The position numbers and the translations under genes were made by a program. The notes below the pieces were generated by a model, which did no database searches, had not been told where the DNA came from, and worked only from the letters and a program-made list of their open reading frames with translations. A stretch of DNA of 28,047 nucleotides, taken from the NCBI GenBank assembly GCA_020047725.1, contig JAIFNM010000213.1, positions 1 to 28,047 of the forward strand, in the 5' to 3' direction. Shown one piece after another: positions 14,671 to 23,781 of the stretch. The DNA is from Betaproteobacteria bacterium. GTDB lineage: Bacteria > Pseudomonadota > Gammaproteobacteria > Burkholderiales > Rhodocyclaceae. Within the stretch, counting starts at the first letter, position 1, and each line of letters begins with the position of its first letter.

Positions 14671-16173
14671 ATGGTAGTTCCCATTCTTTCTCTCAGAAAC
14701 ATTACCAAGACCTATCCTGGGGTAGTCGCGCTACAGGACTTCTCTCTGGATTTCGTTCCGGGGAGCGTCCATGCGCTTTTAGGCGAGAACGGTGCCGGCA
14801 AATCCACGCTGATCAAGACCATTGCCGGCGCAGTACAACCCGACAGTGGCGAGATTCATATCCAGGGACAGCAATACCGGCACATCAGCCCTGCCATCGC
14901 GCGCGCGCATGGCATCGAGGTGATCTATCAGGAATTCAATCTGGTGCCGACGCTTTCTGCGGCCGAAAACATCTGCCTCGGCGAAACCCGGGGCAAGAAG
15001 TTGGTTGATTTTCAGTGGATGAACCAGAAAGCCAGGGAGTTATTTGCGCAGTTTGAAGTCGATATCAATCCCGAAACGCTGGTCCGCGATCTCTCCAGTT
15101 CGCAACAGCAAATCGTTGAAATCGCCAAGGCGGTATCCAAGCAGGCCAAGGTCGTCATCATGGACGAGCCTACGGCACCGCTCTCGACCCACGAGGTTGA
15201 AAGCCTGTTCAAGATCATCCGCAAGGCGCGTGACGCGGGTACTTGCATCATTTACATCTCACACCGACTCGATGAGATCTTCACCATTGCAGATCAGGTC
15301 AGTATTTTGCGCGACGGGAAATTCATCCGCACCGTTAGCAGCAAGGATACCAACCGTAATGAGTTGATCAGCCTGATGGTCGGACGTGAGCTGCGCGAAA
15401 ATTACCCGGCCCGCCAGCCGGCCAGCAGCATCACCGCGCTCGAACTGAAGGATGTCAGCGGCAACGGCGACTCAAACATTTCCTTCTCGCTGAAAAAAGG
15501 TGAGATTCTCGGTCTGGCAGGTCTGGTCGGCGCTGGGCGGACTGAATTGGCCAAATTGATTTTTGGCGCCGAAGACTGTGAAAGCGGCCAGATTCTGATC
15601 AATGGCGAAGCGGTCAATATCCGCTCTCCGCGCGACGCCATCCGCTACGGCATTGGCCTGATTCCGGAAAATCGCAAAGAGGAAGGCTGTTTCCTGGAAC
15701 AATCGATCCGCTGGAATATCTCGATCGCCGCGATTCGCCAACTGTCGCGCATGTTTCTGATCGACAGCAAAGCAGAAAACAAACTCGCCACCGATTACAG
15801 CACGCGCCTGCAAGTGAAAACGCCATCGCTGCAACAACGGGTGAAGAATCTCTCCGGCGGTAATCAGCAAAAAGTGGTTCTGGCCAAAACGCTGGCAACC
15901 AACTCGAACATTCTGATTTTCGACGAACCGACGCGCGGCATTGATGTAGGTGCCCGGCAGGAGATTTACAAACTCATGGTCGAGCTTGCCGCGCAGGGCA
16001 ATGCCATTCTGATGATCACCTCGGACATGGAAGAACTGCTGGGCATGTCTGACCGTATTCTCGTGCTATCCGAAGGACGAATGACGGGTCTGCTGGAGCG
16101 TAATCAATGCACACAACAACGAATCCTCGAGTTGGCCTCGGGGAATATCGACAAAGGCAACTTACATGAATAG
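14671..16173 (+). CDS. Sugar ABC transporter ATP-binding protein, double domain (RbsA/MglA type)
   Basis: A 500-residue protein with two fused ATPase domains, as in RbsA, MglA and XylG. Domain 1 (about 1-235) has a full Walker A GENGAGKST, the signature LSSSQQQIVEIAKAV and Walker B VVIMDEPTAPLS. Domain 2 (about 245-495) has the usual degenerate P-loop GLVGAGRTELAK, signature LSGGNQQKVVLAKTL and Walker B ILIFDEPTRGID. The ribosome site AAAGG (14659-14663) is 7 bases before the ATG. The 3' end overlaps the permease start by 8 bases. All of this is normal for the family, so the transporter should be functional. Confidence 0.97.
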   Translation: MVVPILSLRNITKTYPGVVALQDFSLDFVPGSVHALLGENGAGKSTLIKTIAGAVQPDSGEIHIQGQQYRHISPAIARAHGIEVIYQEFNLVPTLSAAENICLGETRGKKLVDFQWMNQKARELFAQFEVDINPETLVRDLSSSQQQIVEIAKAVSKQAKVVIMDEPTAPLSTHEVESLFKIIRKARDAGTCIIYISHRLDEIFTIADQVSILRDGKFIRTVSSKDTNRNELISLMVGRELRENYPARQPASSITALELKDVSGNGDSNISFSLKKGEILGLAGLVGAGRTELAKLIFGAEDCESGQILINGEAVNIRSPRDAIRYGIGLIPENRKEEGCFLEQSIRWNISIAAIRQLSRMFLIDSKAENKLATDYSTRLQVKTPSLQQRVKNLSGGNQQKVVLAKTLATNSNILIFDEPTRGIDVGARQEIYKLMVELAAQGNAILMITSDMEELLGMSDRILVLSEGRMTGLLERNQCTQQRILELASGNIDKGNLHE

Positions 16174-17176
16174 CACTGTCCAAAGCACGGTTCAAAGCGG
16201 CGGCGCCGGCGTACAGGCAAGTCTTGAGCTCATCAAGAAGTACGCGATTATTTTCGTTCTACTGGGCCTGATCGGCTTCTTCTCACTGCTCTCGCCGTAC
16301 TTTTTCACGCAGCAGAACCTCACCAATATTTTCGTTCAGAACTCCTACGTCATCATTGCTGCGGTGGGATTGTCCTTCGTGATGATCTCCGGCGGTATGG
16401 ACTTATCCATTGGCTACCAGATGTCGGTGGTTGGCGTAACGACGGCGGTCTGTATGAAATGGCTTGACATGCCTATCCCGCTCTCGCTGGCGCTGGGTAT
16501 CGGCAGCGGTGTTCTGATGGGCGCGATGAACGGCGTGGCTTCTGTCACCCTCAAAGTACACAGCCTGATCGTTACGCTGGGCACCATGACCGTTTTCCAA
16601 GGCTTGTCCTACATCATCTCTAATCAGAGCGCGATTGTTAACCTGCCACCGGAGTTCAAATACATCGGACAGGGCTACGTCTTCGGCACCATCCCGGTCA
16701 GCGTCATCCTGATGTTCATCACGGTCGGTGCAGCCAGTTTTCTGCTCAACAAGACCTACCTCGGGCGCAATATCTTTGCCATTGGCGGTAACGAAGAAGC
16801 CGCTCGACTCTCCGGCATCAACATCACCGTCACCAAGGTGTTTGTTTATGCCCTGTGCGGCTTTTTTACCTCGATTGCCGCCATCGTTCTCTTTGCCCGC
16901 TCTGGCTCGGCAGCGTCGTCAACAGGGCCGGGTACCGAATTTGCCTGCATGACAGCGGCGGTCCTTGGCGGCATCTCATTCAAGGGTGGCGAAGGCAAGA
17001 TGTGGGGGTTGGTCACTGGCGTCCTCATTCTTGGCGTACTCGGTAACGGCATGCAGCTTATCGGCCTCAATACCTATGCGCAATATATCGTCAAAGGATT
17101 TGTTCTGCTGGCGGCGGTCGGTTTTGACACCTATCAGAAATCGATGCTTGGCCGAAAATCCAAAGCCCGCGCCTGA
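16166..17176 (+). CDS. Sugar ABC transporter permease (RbsC type)
   Basis: A 336-residue inner-membrane permease with about eight to ten hydrophobic spans. RbsC-family hallmarks are SGGMDLSIGYQMSVVG near residue 75, GAMNGVASVTLKVHSLIVTLGTM, the cytoplasmic GRNIFAIGGNEEAARLSGI (the EAA-like contact with the ATPase) and VLGGISFKGGEG near the C-terminus. It overlaps the RbsA-type gene by 8 bases, so it is co-translated. Together with the lipoprotein binding protein and double ATPase it forms a complete importer. It is 30 bp upstream of the esterase gene, which is therefore probably in the same transcript. Confidence 0.96.
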   Translation: MNSTVQSTVQSGGAGVQASLELIKKYAIIFVLLGLIGFFSLLSPYFFTQQNLTNIFVQNSYVIIAAVGLSFVMISGGMDLSIGYQMSVVGVTTAVCMKWLDMPIPLSLALGIGSGVLMGAMNGVASVTLKVHSLIVTLGTMTVFQGLSYIISNQSAIVNLPPEFKYIGQGYVFGTIPVSVILMFITVGAASFLLNKTYLGRNIFAIGGNEEAARLSGINITVTKVFVYALCGFFTSIAAIVLFARSGSAASSTGPGTEFACMTAAVLGGISFKGGEGKMWGLVTGVLILGVLGNGMQLIGLNTYAQYIVKGFVLLAAVGFDTYQKSMLGRKSKARA

Positions 17177-17206
17177 AAAATATCAATTTCACTATGGAAT
17201 CGCATT

Positions 17207-18121
17207 ATGGCTGACCCAAATAGTCCAGACGGTCCCAAGGGCATTTACGTATTGCCCAATGCAGACATTAGCGCAATCAAGGAAGCACATCTTGACCTGG
17301 CCTATGCCGATGCCTCTGCCTTTCAGCGGCTGGACCTGTACCTTCCAGACACGCCACCCCCAGCTACCGGTTATCCACTCATCGTGTTCATCCATGGCGG
17401 TGCATGGATGATGTGCGACAAGCGCGATGTGCAACTGGTGCCTGCCCTATCCGCACTTGAGCGCGGCTATGCGGTGGCCTCGCTCAACTACCGATTGTCC
17501 AGCGAAGCGCTCTTTCCTGCCCAGATTTTTGACGTCAAGGCTTCGATCCGCTGGCTCAAGGGGCATGCCGAGCAATATCGGCTGAACCCCAACTGCATTG
17601 CGGCCTGGGGCGGATCAGCGGGCGGGCATCTGGCCTCGTTGCTGGGCACCAGCGACGGCATCCGCGAATTGGAAGATCTGGACCAAGGTTTCCGGGAGCA
17701 GAAAGCCTCAGTCCAGGCCGTCGTCGCCTGGTTCGCGCCAACGAACTTTCTGACGATGGACGTCTACCTTAGCGAAACCGGTGCAGGCGTCGCTGATCAC
17801 ACCTCACCCGACTCGCCTGAGTCAAGACTATTGGGCGGATTTATTGCCGATCATCCGGAAGAAGTCGCGAAAGCCAATCCGGAAACATGGATTCATGCCG
17901 AATGCCCGCCGTTCTTCTTGCAGCATGGAAAGATCGATCCGATTGTGCCCTACCAGCACTCGGTCGAATTTGCCAAAAAGATCAATGCGGTTGCCGGTCC
18001 TGGTCGCGCGCAAGTGATGCTTCTTGAGGACGCAGTGCACGCCAGTCCTCATTTTGAGACGCGTGAGAACTTGACGCATGTTCTGGATTTTCTGGATTCC
18101 ACACTCAAATACAACGGCTGA
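17207..18121 (+). CDS. Alpha/beta hydrolase, BD-FAE/carboxylesterase-like
   Basis: A 304-residue serine esterase without a signal peptide, so cytoplasmic. The oxyanion motif HGGAWMM lies near residue 65, the nucleophile S137 in WGGSAGG, the acid D244 in KIDPIVPY and the base H278 in DAVHASPHF. This arrangement matches the BD-FAE (bifunctional feruloyl/acetyl-xylan esterase) and hormone-sensitive-lipase-like groups. It sits 30 bp after the sugar permease in the same direction, so it likely acts on the imported compound, for instance removing an acetyl or aromatic acyl group. Substrate is inferred only from position. A GGA at 17196-17198, 8 bases ahead of the ATG, supports the start. Confidence 0.88.
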   Translation: MADPNSPDGPKGIYVLPNADISAIKEAHLDLAYADASAFQRLDLYLPDTPPPATGYPLIVFIHGGAWMMCDKRDVQLVPALSALERGYAVASLNYRLSSEALFPAQIFDVKASIRWLKGHAEQYRLNPNCIAAWGGSAGGHLASLLGTSDGIRELEDLDQGFREQKASVQAVVAWFAPTNFLTMDVYLSETGAGVADHTSPDSPESRLLGGFIADHPEEVAKANPETWIHAECPPFFLQHGKIDPIVPYQHSVEFAKKINAVAGPGRAQVMLLEDAVHASPHFETRENLTHVLDFLDSTLKYNG

Positions 18122-18231
18122 TCGGTCTTTGTCGCGGGAGGTGCTCTTGGCTTTCTGCACTGAATCACCGCCCAGCATCAAGCGATGATCTTATCGCTCA
18201 TGGCCGTCTTTGCAGCTAGCAAAGGATAGAA

Positions 18232-18951
18232 ATGCTTGCTCTGGTTGGACCCTATGTAAATAGTGCTGCGATTGCGGTTGGCGGACTGCTTGGGGCATTT
18301 CTTGGAACCAGGCTTCCTGAACGCCTGAGAACCGCCATGCCGCAAACCTTCGGGCTGGCCTCGATGGCACTGGGCATAGCAATGATCGTCAAGGTAGAAC
18401 ACCTTCCAGCGGTCGTTCTTTCCATCGTCATTGGAACAATCGTCGGAGAACTCTTCTGTCTCGAAAAATTCATCGGAAAAATCAGCACCAAGACCAAAGG
18501 ACTTGTTGAACTCGTTTTTCCTTCTCCGGCTGACCTCTCGCACGATGAGTTCATCGATAAGTTCGTCGCGATTCTGGTACTTTTTTGTGCGAGCGGAACC
18601 GGAATATTTGGTGCGATGAACGAAGGAATGACAGGCGACCCGCAGATTTTGTTCGTCAAATCCATCCTCGATTTCTTTACATCGGGGATCTTTGCGACCG
18701 TACTGGGTTATGCGGTGGCGACGGTGTGGATACCGCAGTTGGCCATTCAACTGGTACTGGCTTATGCGGCAACGCATATCGTGCCGCTGACGACCCCGGA
18801 AATGATGGCTGACTTCTCAGCCGTTGGTGGTCTCATCATGCTGGCAACCGGCTTCCGGATATGTGGCATCAAACCGTTCCCAATCGTAAACATGCTGCCA
18901 GCGCTGGTTCTGGCCATGCCGATCTCGCATTTCTGGACGACACTGCTTTAG
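18232..18951 (+). CDS. DUF554 (YqgA-like) integral membrane protein
   Basis: A 239-residue protein with about six to seven hydrophobic spans and the DUF554 signature pattern: an N-terminal NSAAIAVGGLLGAFLG, LGIAMIVK, IVIGTIVGELFCLE, then FCASGTGIFGAMNEGMTGD and a C-terminal GGLIMLATGFRICGIK. Members such as E. coli YqgA have no settled function; transport is often suspected. The ribosome site AAAGGAT (18221-18227) supports the ATG at 18232. It lies 110 bp after the esterase, a gap that includes an inverted repeat AGCGAT/ATCGCT at 18181-18198. A link to the sugar/ester pathway is possible through position only. Confidence 0.93.
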   Translation: MLALVGPYVNSAAIAVGGLLGAFLGTRLPERLRTAMPQTFGLASMALGIAMIVKVEHLPAVVLSIVIGTIVGELFCLEKFIGKISTKTKGLVELVFPSPADLSHDEFIDKFVAILVLFCASGTGIFGAMNEGMTGDPQILFVKSILDFFTSGIFATVLGYAVATVWIPQLAIQLVLAYAATHIVPLTTPEMMADFSAVGGLIMLATGFRICGIKPFPIVNMLPALVLAMPISHFWTTLL

Positions 18952-19125
18952 CGAATTTTTTGAGGAAAATGCGATGAATCAAACCGGAAACAGCAATGTT
19001 GTGAGGTATTCCGCCAGACAAACCGGGCGCACTTGACGGTCAAATCTTGCGATGGGTGCAATGGAATCACGTTGATACTTTGGTGATTTTTATCGTGTAA
19101 CACAATTGTTTTTATTGGATAAATC

Positions 19126-20892
19126 ATGAAAACGAAACAGAAAAGTTGGACTGAGAGGATTCGTACTGCGGTCAAGCTTCCGTGCGTGCTGCTAGCCATC
19201 GGAACCACTGTAATCGCAGCCCCTGCACTTGCTGCGTCGGACAAAGTTCCGCCAGTGGTTGGCGCGAATCTGGGCGCAAAGGCAGCGATCAAGAAGTGCG
19301 CTGATCTTGCCTCGATTGACCTGACGGACATAGGTGGCGCAGGGAGCAAGATCACTTCGGTAAAAGAGGTCAACAATGAGGGAGGTCAATTCTGCGAAGC
19401 AGAAGGAACCCTTGCTCCTTCAATCGGCTTCAAGGTCCGCTTGCCTTTGGCGAGCTGGACACAGCGCTATTTGCAAGTGGGTTGTGGCGGCTTGTGCGGA
19501 CGTATCGAGCTGGAGGTTGGCGCGGCTGAGGGCTGTGTTCCCCTGTCCGCAGGCGGCTTTGTGATTTCCTCGACCGATATGGGACATCAAGGCATGGCGC
19601 CTGATTTTGGTCGAGATCCCCAGAAGCGCGTCGATTTCGCCTATCGCGGCGTCCATCTGACCGCCCTCGCTTCGAAAAAACTGATCAAATCTTTCTACGG
19701 CCAAGCGGAATCCTATTCCTACTTCACCGGTTGCTCCGATGGCGGACGCGAAGCCGTTATGGAAGCCCAACGCTATCCAAACGATTTCAACGGGATTGTG
19801 GCTGGCGCACCTGCCATGTTATTCCAGTTTCAGAACAGTCTGCATCATGGCTGGCTCGCCATCAGCAACACCGGACCGGATGGCAAGCCTATCGTCATGG
19901 CACCGCGTCTGCCGCTTTTGCACAAGGCTGTTGTTGCCGCCTGCGATGGACTCGATGGACAGGTCGACGGCCTGCTGTCTGATCCGCGACTGTGCCACTT
20001 CAACCCCAAGACCCTACAGTGCGGGCCGGAAAGCAAAGATGCATCTGCGTGTTTGACGCCTCAGGAAGTCGTGGCGATCAGCAAATTCTATGAAGGGCCT
20101 CGCGATCCTGCAACAGGCGAACACCTGACCGTCGGTGACGTGCAATATGGCTCGGAGCTTGCTTGGGCTGGCGTATTTGTTCCCGAGAGTCCCGACAAGC
20201 CCATCTTCAGCTCCATCATTGCGATGGGGGCCCTGAAAAACCTGATCTTTGAACAGGATCCACCGCAAAATTACTCGCTGGCTGATCTCAAGTTTGAAAA
20301 GGCGACCGTCGAGTTATTAAAAGCGAGGCACCCGCTGTTTGACGCCACCAATCCTGATCTCAAGGCTTTCCAATCCGCAGGAGGCAAGTTGATTCTGTGG
20401 CATGGATGGTCGGACCAGCATATTTCTCCGTTGACGACGATTGCCTATCATGAAGCAGTTCTGAAACAGATGGGAAAAGATGAGGCGGCCAAGTTCGAAC
20501 GACTTTATCTCCTCCCCGGCGTTTATCACTGCGGCCAAGGAGAGGGGCCATCTTCCATTGATCTGCTGACACCGATGATGAACTGGGTTGAAAGCGGAAA
20601 GATTCCAGATGAGATCATTGCGCGAACACCACAGAACAAGGGCAGCAACTTTGGTCAGCCGACGGCGGAAAAATCTGACCAGAAACAGGACGCCCCGAAA
20701 AAGGAGCAAGTGGCAACGAGTCCGGCAATGAGCCGACCGGTCTACCCCTATCCGGCTGTAGCCAAATACACTGGCTCGGGCGATCAGAATGACGCGGGTA
20801 ATTACGTCAAGGGCGACGCGCTTTACGTTGAACCAACAGCTGCTTGGGCTGGCCAGGATTTCTTCAAACCCTACACTCCGAATTCAATGTAA
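19126..20892 (+). CDS. Exported tannase/feruloyl esterase family protein
   Basis: A 588-residue secreted alpha/beta hydrolase expected to cleave aromatic acid esters such as gallate or ferulate from sugars or phenols. The signal peptide (basic start, VLLAIGTTVIAA core, ALA-A cleavage near residue 37) directs it to the periplasm. It shows the CS-D-HC pattern of this family: C203-S204 in GCSDGGR, D430 in GWSDQH and H468-C469 in VYHCGQG. The two cysteines would form the disulfide that holds Ser and His together. The C-terminal extension (from about 510, rich in Lys/Gln/Pro) ends in a segment around PVYPYPAVAKYTG, common in long tannase relatives. It follows the sugar transporter, esterase and DUF554 genes. 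Weak promoter-like boxes exist at 19072-19101 but are not convincing. Confidence 0.92.
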   Translation: MKTKQKSWTERIRTAVKLPCVLLAIGTTVIAAPALAASDKVPPVVGANLGAKAAIKKCADLASIDLTDIGGAGSKITSVKEVNNEGGQFCEAEGTLAPSIGFKVRLPLASWTQRYLQVGCGGLCGRIELEVGAAEGCVPLSAGGFVISSTDMGHQGMAPDFGRDPQKRVDFAYRGVHLTALASKKLIKSFYGQAESYSYFTGCSDGGREAVMEAQRYPNDFNGIVAGAPAMLFQFQNSLHHGWLAISNTGPDGKPIVMAPRLPLLHKAVVAACDGLDGQVDGLLSDPRLCHFNPKTLQCGPESKDASACLTPQEVVAISKFYEGPRDPATGEHLTVGDVQYGSELAWAGVFVPESPDKPIFSSIIAMGALKNLIFEQDPPQNYSLADLKFEKATVELLKARHPLFDATNPDLKAFQSAGGKLILWHGWSDQHISPLTTIAYHEAVLKQMGKDEAAKFERLYLLPGVYHCGQGEGPSSIDLLTPMMNWVESGKIPDEIIARTPQNKGSNFGQPTAEKSDQKQDAPKKEQVATSPAMSRPVYPYPAVAKYTGSGDQNDAGNYVKGDALYVEPTAAWAGQDFFKPYTPNSM

Positions 20893-20904
20893 TTCAGCTG
20901 CGTG

Positions 20905-21247
20905 TGCTCTTCACAGCACCAACAGTGCGATGATTCTGGAAGATTCAGGGGGGCGTCGATACTGCCGAGGATGGCATTCAGGCCATTCTGAAGGCGCGGG
21001 AAGCGTCCTGCGCTCTTATCCAGATGGACATGCAGATGCCCATCTGGATGGTCTGGAGGCTACGACGCGGATTCGGGCGCTTCCTGGTTATCTTGATACG
21101 CCGATTCTGACGATGACGGCCAATGCGTTTACGGAGGATAAGCTGCGGTGCTTCGCGGCGGGTATGAATGACTTTATCGTCAAGCCCCTTGCGCCGGACA
21201 AGATTTTCTTGACCTTGCTGCGGTGGCTGGAACCAAAAACGTTATAG
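20905..21247 (+). pseudogene. Decayed receiver domain (response-regulator/hybrid kinase remnant)
   Basis: The stretch encodes most of a receiver domain in pieces. Around 20929-20955 one frame reads ILEDSG; after a run of six G the frame shifts to VDTAEDGIQAILKAREA and QMDMQMP up to about 21040; after CCC it shifts again to HLDGLEATTRIRALPGY, TANAFTEDKLRC and MNDFIVKPLAPDK, ending at the TAG at 21245-21247. One extra G and one missing C would restore a single frame. The phospho-acceptor Asp region (MDMQMP) and the conserved Lys (IVKP) are recognisable, but the N-terminal part with the acidic pair is gone. It resembles the receiver at the end of the hybrid kinase at 24702-27929. It appears to be the relic of a lost kinase gene next to the current one. 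Confidence 0.8.
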
Positions 21248-21300
21248 TTGGGACATTTCGTCGGCGGAAACCCCACAGCCAAATCACGGATGGCCCAAGG

Positions 21301-23781
21301 ATGGCACCAGATTTTCAACCATTTTCAATCAAGACCATGCCGGCACAATCAGACACAGAAAACTCATCCCATCTCATTGATGGCAAGTACGGCATTCAAG
21401 ATCTGGTTGATATTGAACAGTTAAGAATTCTGTTCGAACAATTCAGCGTTACCAATGGCTTTACGGTTGCTTTTCTTGATCACCCCGCCATGAATATCCT
21501 CATATCAACCGGGTGGAAAGCCATCTGTACCGACTTTCACCGATGCAACCCAATCTCCGAATCCAACTGTCTTCGAAGCAATCACGCCTTACTCGATAGC
21601 CTGAATACTCCAGGCCAAGTAGTCATCGAGTATTGTGAAAACGGCCTCGTTGACTGCGCAATTCCAATCATCATTGAAGGAAAGCACATCGCGAGTCTGG
21701 CCACTGGCCAGATGTTGTTGCAGAAAGCCGATGTTGATCGTTTCAAACGACAGGCTAAAACCTTTGGTTTTGATGAAGCGGCCTATTTACACGCACTTTC
21801 TGAAGTGGAGGTCACCGACGAACAGAAATTAATCAGCGCCACAGGATTTCTCGGTGCCATGGCGCAGATTATTTCTCAAACGGGTTATGCCCGGTTCAAG
21901 GCAGAACACGAAATCACAGAAAGAAAACGTGTCGAAGCCTCTCGACGGGAAATGGAAGAACGCTTCCAATTGATCTTCGAAAAGAGTAGCGAAGCCACTA
22001 TTTTCGCCTGGCCTGATGGCCGTATTGAAACGGCCAATGCTGAAGCGCTTCGCCTGTTCGGCTTTAGCAAAGACGAATTGTGCGCCCTCGGCCGATCCGG
22101 TGTAATGGACATATCCGATCCACGCTTGTCCGCAGCGATTGAGGAGCGGAGTCGCTGCGGCGCATTCCGTGGAGAGTTGCGTTGCCGCAGAAAGGATGGC
22201 TCGACTTTCCCGGTAGACGTGGTTTCGACGTGTTTCCACGACGCGAAAGGCGAAACGCGGACCAGCAGTATGTTCCGTGATATCTCCGAACGAAAGGCAA
22301 CTGAAAAATCATTACAGGACAGCCTGAGCAAGCTTCGCTTGCGTGAGCGTGCGTTGGACGCAATTTCTCAAGGGGTTCTTATTTCCGGACCGGATCGCCT
22401 GATCAACTATGCCAATGAGGCCTTTGAGAAAATTACGGGCTACTCTGAAAGCGATATGCTCGGGCAACCGTGCAAACTTCTCCAGGGCGCGGAAAGCGCT
22501 GTCGAAGTACTTGAGCAAATGAGTACCGCGCTCAGCGCATTACAACCGTTCCACGGTGAAATCCTCAATTACCGCAAGGATGGATCACCGTTCTGGAATG
22601 ATCTCTCCATTACCCCCGTGTTTGATGAAGCGGGGGTACTGAGTCAATTCGTCGGCGTGCAGCGTGATATATCCAAACGCAAAGCGGCAGAAGGTGCACT
22701 ACGCGAAAGTCAGGCCCTGATCAGGACTGTCTTTGACTCGCTCGACGAACAGGTTGCGGTGCTTGACGTCAACGGTGGGATAGTTGCTATCAATGAGGCC
22801 TGGCGGCGTTTTGCCATCGCGAACGGTGCTACACGGGCTGTCTGCGAAGGTGTTGGAATGAATTACCTTGCGACCTGTGAAATAGGTGTGGGCTCAGCCG
22901 ATGGTGTCGAATCGGCGCCGGCGCAGGCGGGAATTCAAGAAGTGTTGTCCGGGGTGCGTGAAAAATTCGAGCTCGAGTATCCCTGTCATTCGCCCAGTGA
23001 ACGACGCTGGTTCAATATGCGTGTCGTTCCCTTGCAAGGTCCGCAAGGCGGTGCCGTGGTTGTTCATGAGAACATCACCGAGCGGAAAAAAATGGAGCAT
23101 GAGCGCAGCGAGAACGCCAAACGATTATCGGCGGTGTCGCGCCACTTGGTCGCTGTACAGGAAGATGCGCGGCGACGCCTGGCCGCCGCACTGCATGACA
23201 GCACGAGCCCAAATCTTGCCGCCATCAGCATCAACAGTGAAGTCGCAGCCATGGCACTGGCCGAAGGCAAACTGGAAGAACTTGCGGCGCGAATGGAAGA
23301 CAACAGTGCTCTTATTGAGGAAACTGCTGAAAATATTCGTTACATCTGCGCCGATTTGCGCCCCTCGGCACTCGATTACGCCGGATTGGCTTCTGCTATG
23401 GAAGCGTATGCCAGCCAGTTCTCCCATAGAACCGGTATTGTCGTACGCCTTGACTGCATTCACCGTGGCAACAGGCTGTCATCCGCTCTTGAGTCCATAT
23501 TGTTCCGGGTGTTTCAGGAAGCACTAACGAACATAGCCAAACACTCCCTGGCAAGATCAGTTACTGCGATGCTGAATATTGACACTCTGCCCGTAGTACT
23601 TACAGTGACTGATGATGGCCAGGGGTTTGACCTGGAGAGCATCGGCACCGATAGCGGACTAGGAATTATCAACATGCGGGAGATGAGCGAATTCTCCGGT
23701 GGCACATTCAGCATCGACTCACGCCCTGGAGACGGAACGCGGATTCACGTCGAAATCGACCCCTCGGAAATTGAACCATGA
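21301..23781 (+). CDS. Sensor histidine kinase: PocR, three PAS (one LOV-like), HisKA_3, HATPase
   Basis: An 826-residue cytoplasmic kinase (no membrane span or signal) if started at ATG 21301; ATG 21337 and GTG 21223 are alternatives and none has a good ribosome site. Order: PocR ligand-binding domain (about 31-190, with CTDFHRCNP); PAS1 (about 217-335); a LOV-like PAS2 (about 345-460, GQPCKLLQG with C391); PAS3 (about 466-590); HisKA_3 dimerisation domain with phospho-acceptor H632 in LHDSTSPNLAAI; and a NarX-type ATPase domain (QEALTNIAKHS, DDGQGFD, GLGIINMRE). It overlaps the response-regulator gene by ATGA, so the two form a coupled two-component pair. PocR domains bind small organic ligands; the signal here is unknown, and a flavin/light input is possible through PAS2. 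Confidence 0.93.
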   Translation: MAPDFQPFSIKTMPAQSDTENSSHLIDGKYGIQDLVDIEQLRILFEQFSVTNGFTVAFLDHPAMNILISTGWKAICTDFHRCNPISESNCLRSNHALLDSLNTPGQVVIEYCENGLVDCAIPIIIEGKHIASLATGQMLLQKADVDRFKRQAKTFGFDEAAYLHALSEVEVTDEQKLISATGFLGAMAQIISQTGYARFKAEHEITERKRVEASRREMEERFQLIFEKSSEATIFAWPDGRIETANAEALRLFGFSKDELCALGRSGVMDISDPRLSAAIEERSRCGAFRGELRCRRKDGSTFPVDVVSTCFHDAKGETRTSSMFRDISERKATEKSLQDSLSKLRLRERALDAISQGVLISGPDRLINYANEAFEKITGYSESDMLGQPCKLLQGAESAVEVLEQMSTALSALQPFHGEILNYRKDGSPFWNDLSITPVFDEAGVLSQFVGVQRDISKRKAAEGALRESQALIRTVFDSLDEQVAVLDVNGGIVAINEAWRRFAIANGATRAVCEGVGMNYLATCEIGVGSADGVESAPAQAGIQEVLSGVREKFELEYPCHSPSERRWFNMRVVPLQGPQGGAVVVHENITERKKMEHERSENAKRLSAVSRHLVAVQEDARRRLAAALHDSTSPNLAAISINSEVAAMALAEGKLEELAARMEDNSALIEETAENIRYICADLRPSALDYAGLASAMEAYASQFSHRTGIVVRLDCIHRGNRLSSALESILFRVFQEALTNIAKHSLARSVTAMLNIDTLPVVLTVTDDGQGFDLESIGTDSGLGIINMREMSEFSGGTFSIDSRPGDGTRIHVEIDPSEIEP

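Noticed and set aside
19033..19101. Sigma70-like boxes before the tannase gene (TTGACG...TGCAAT and TTGATA...TGTAAC)
   Set aside because: Both have 18-base spacers and poor -10 elements; I could not choose between them or exclude chance.
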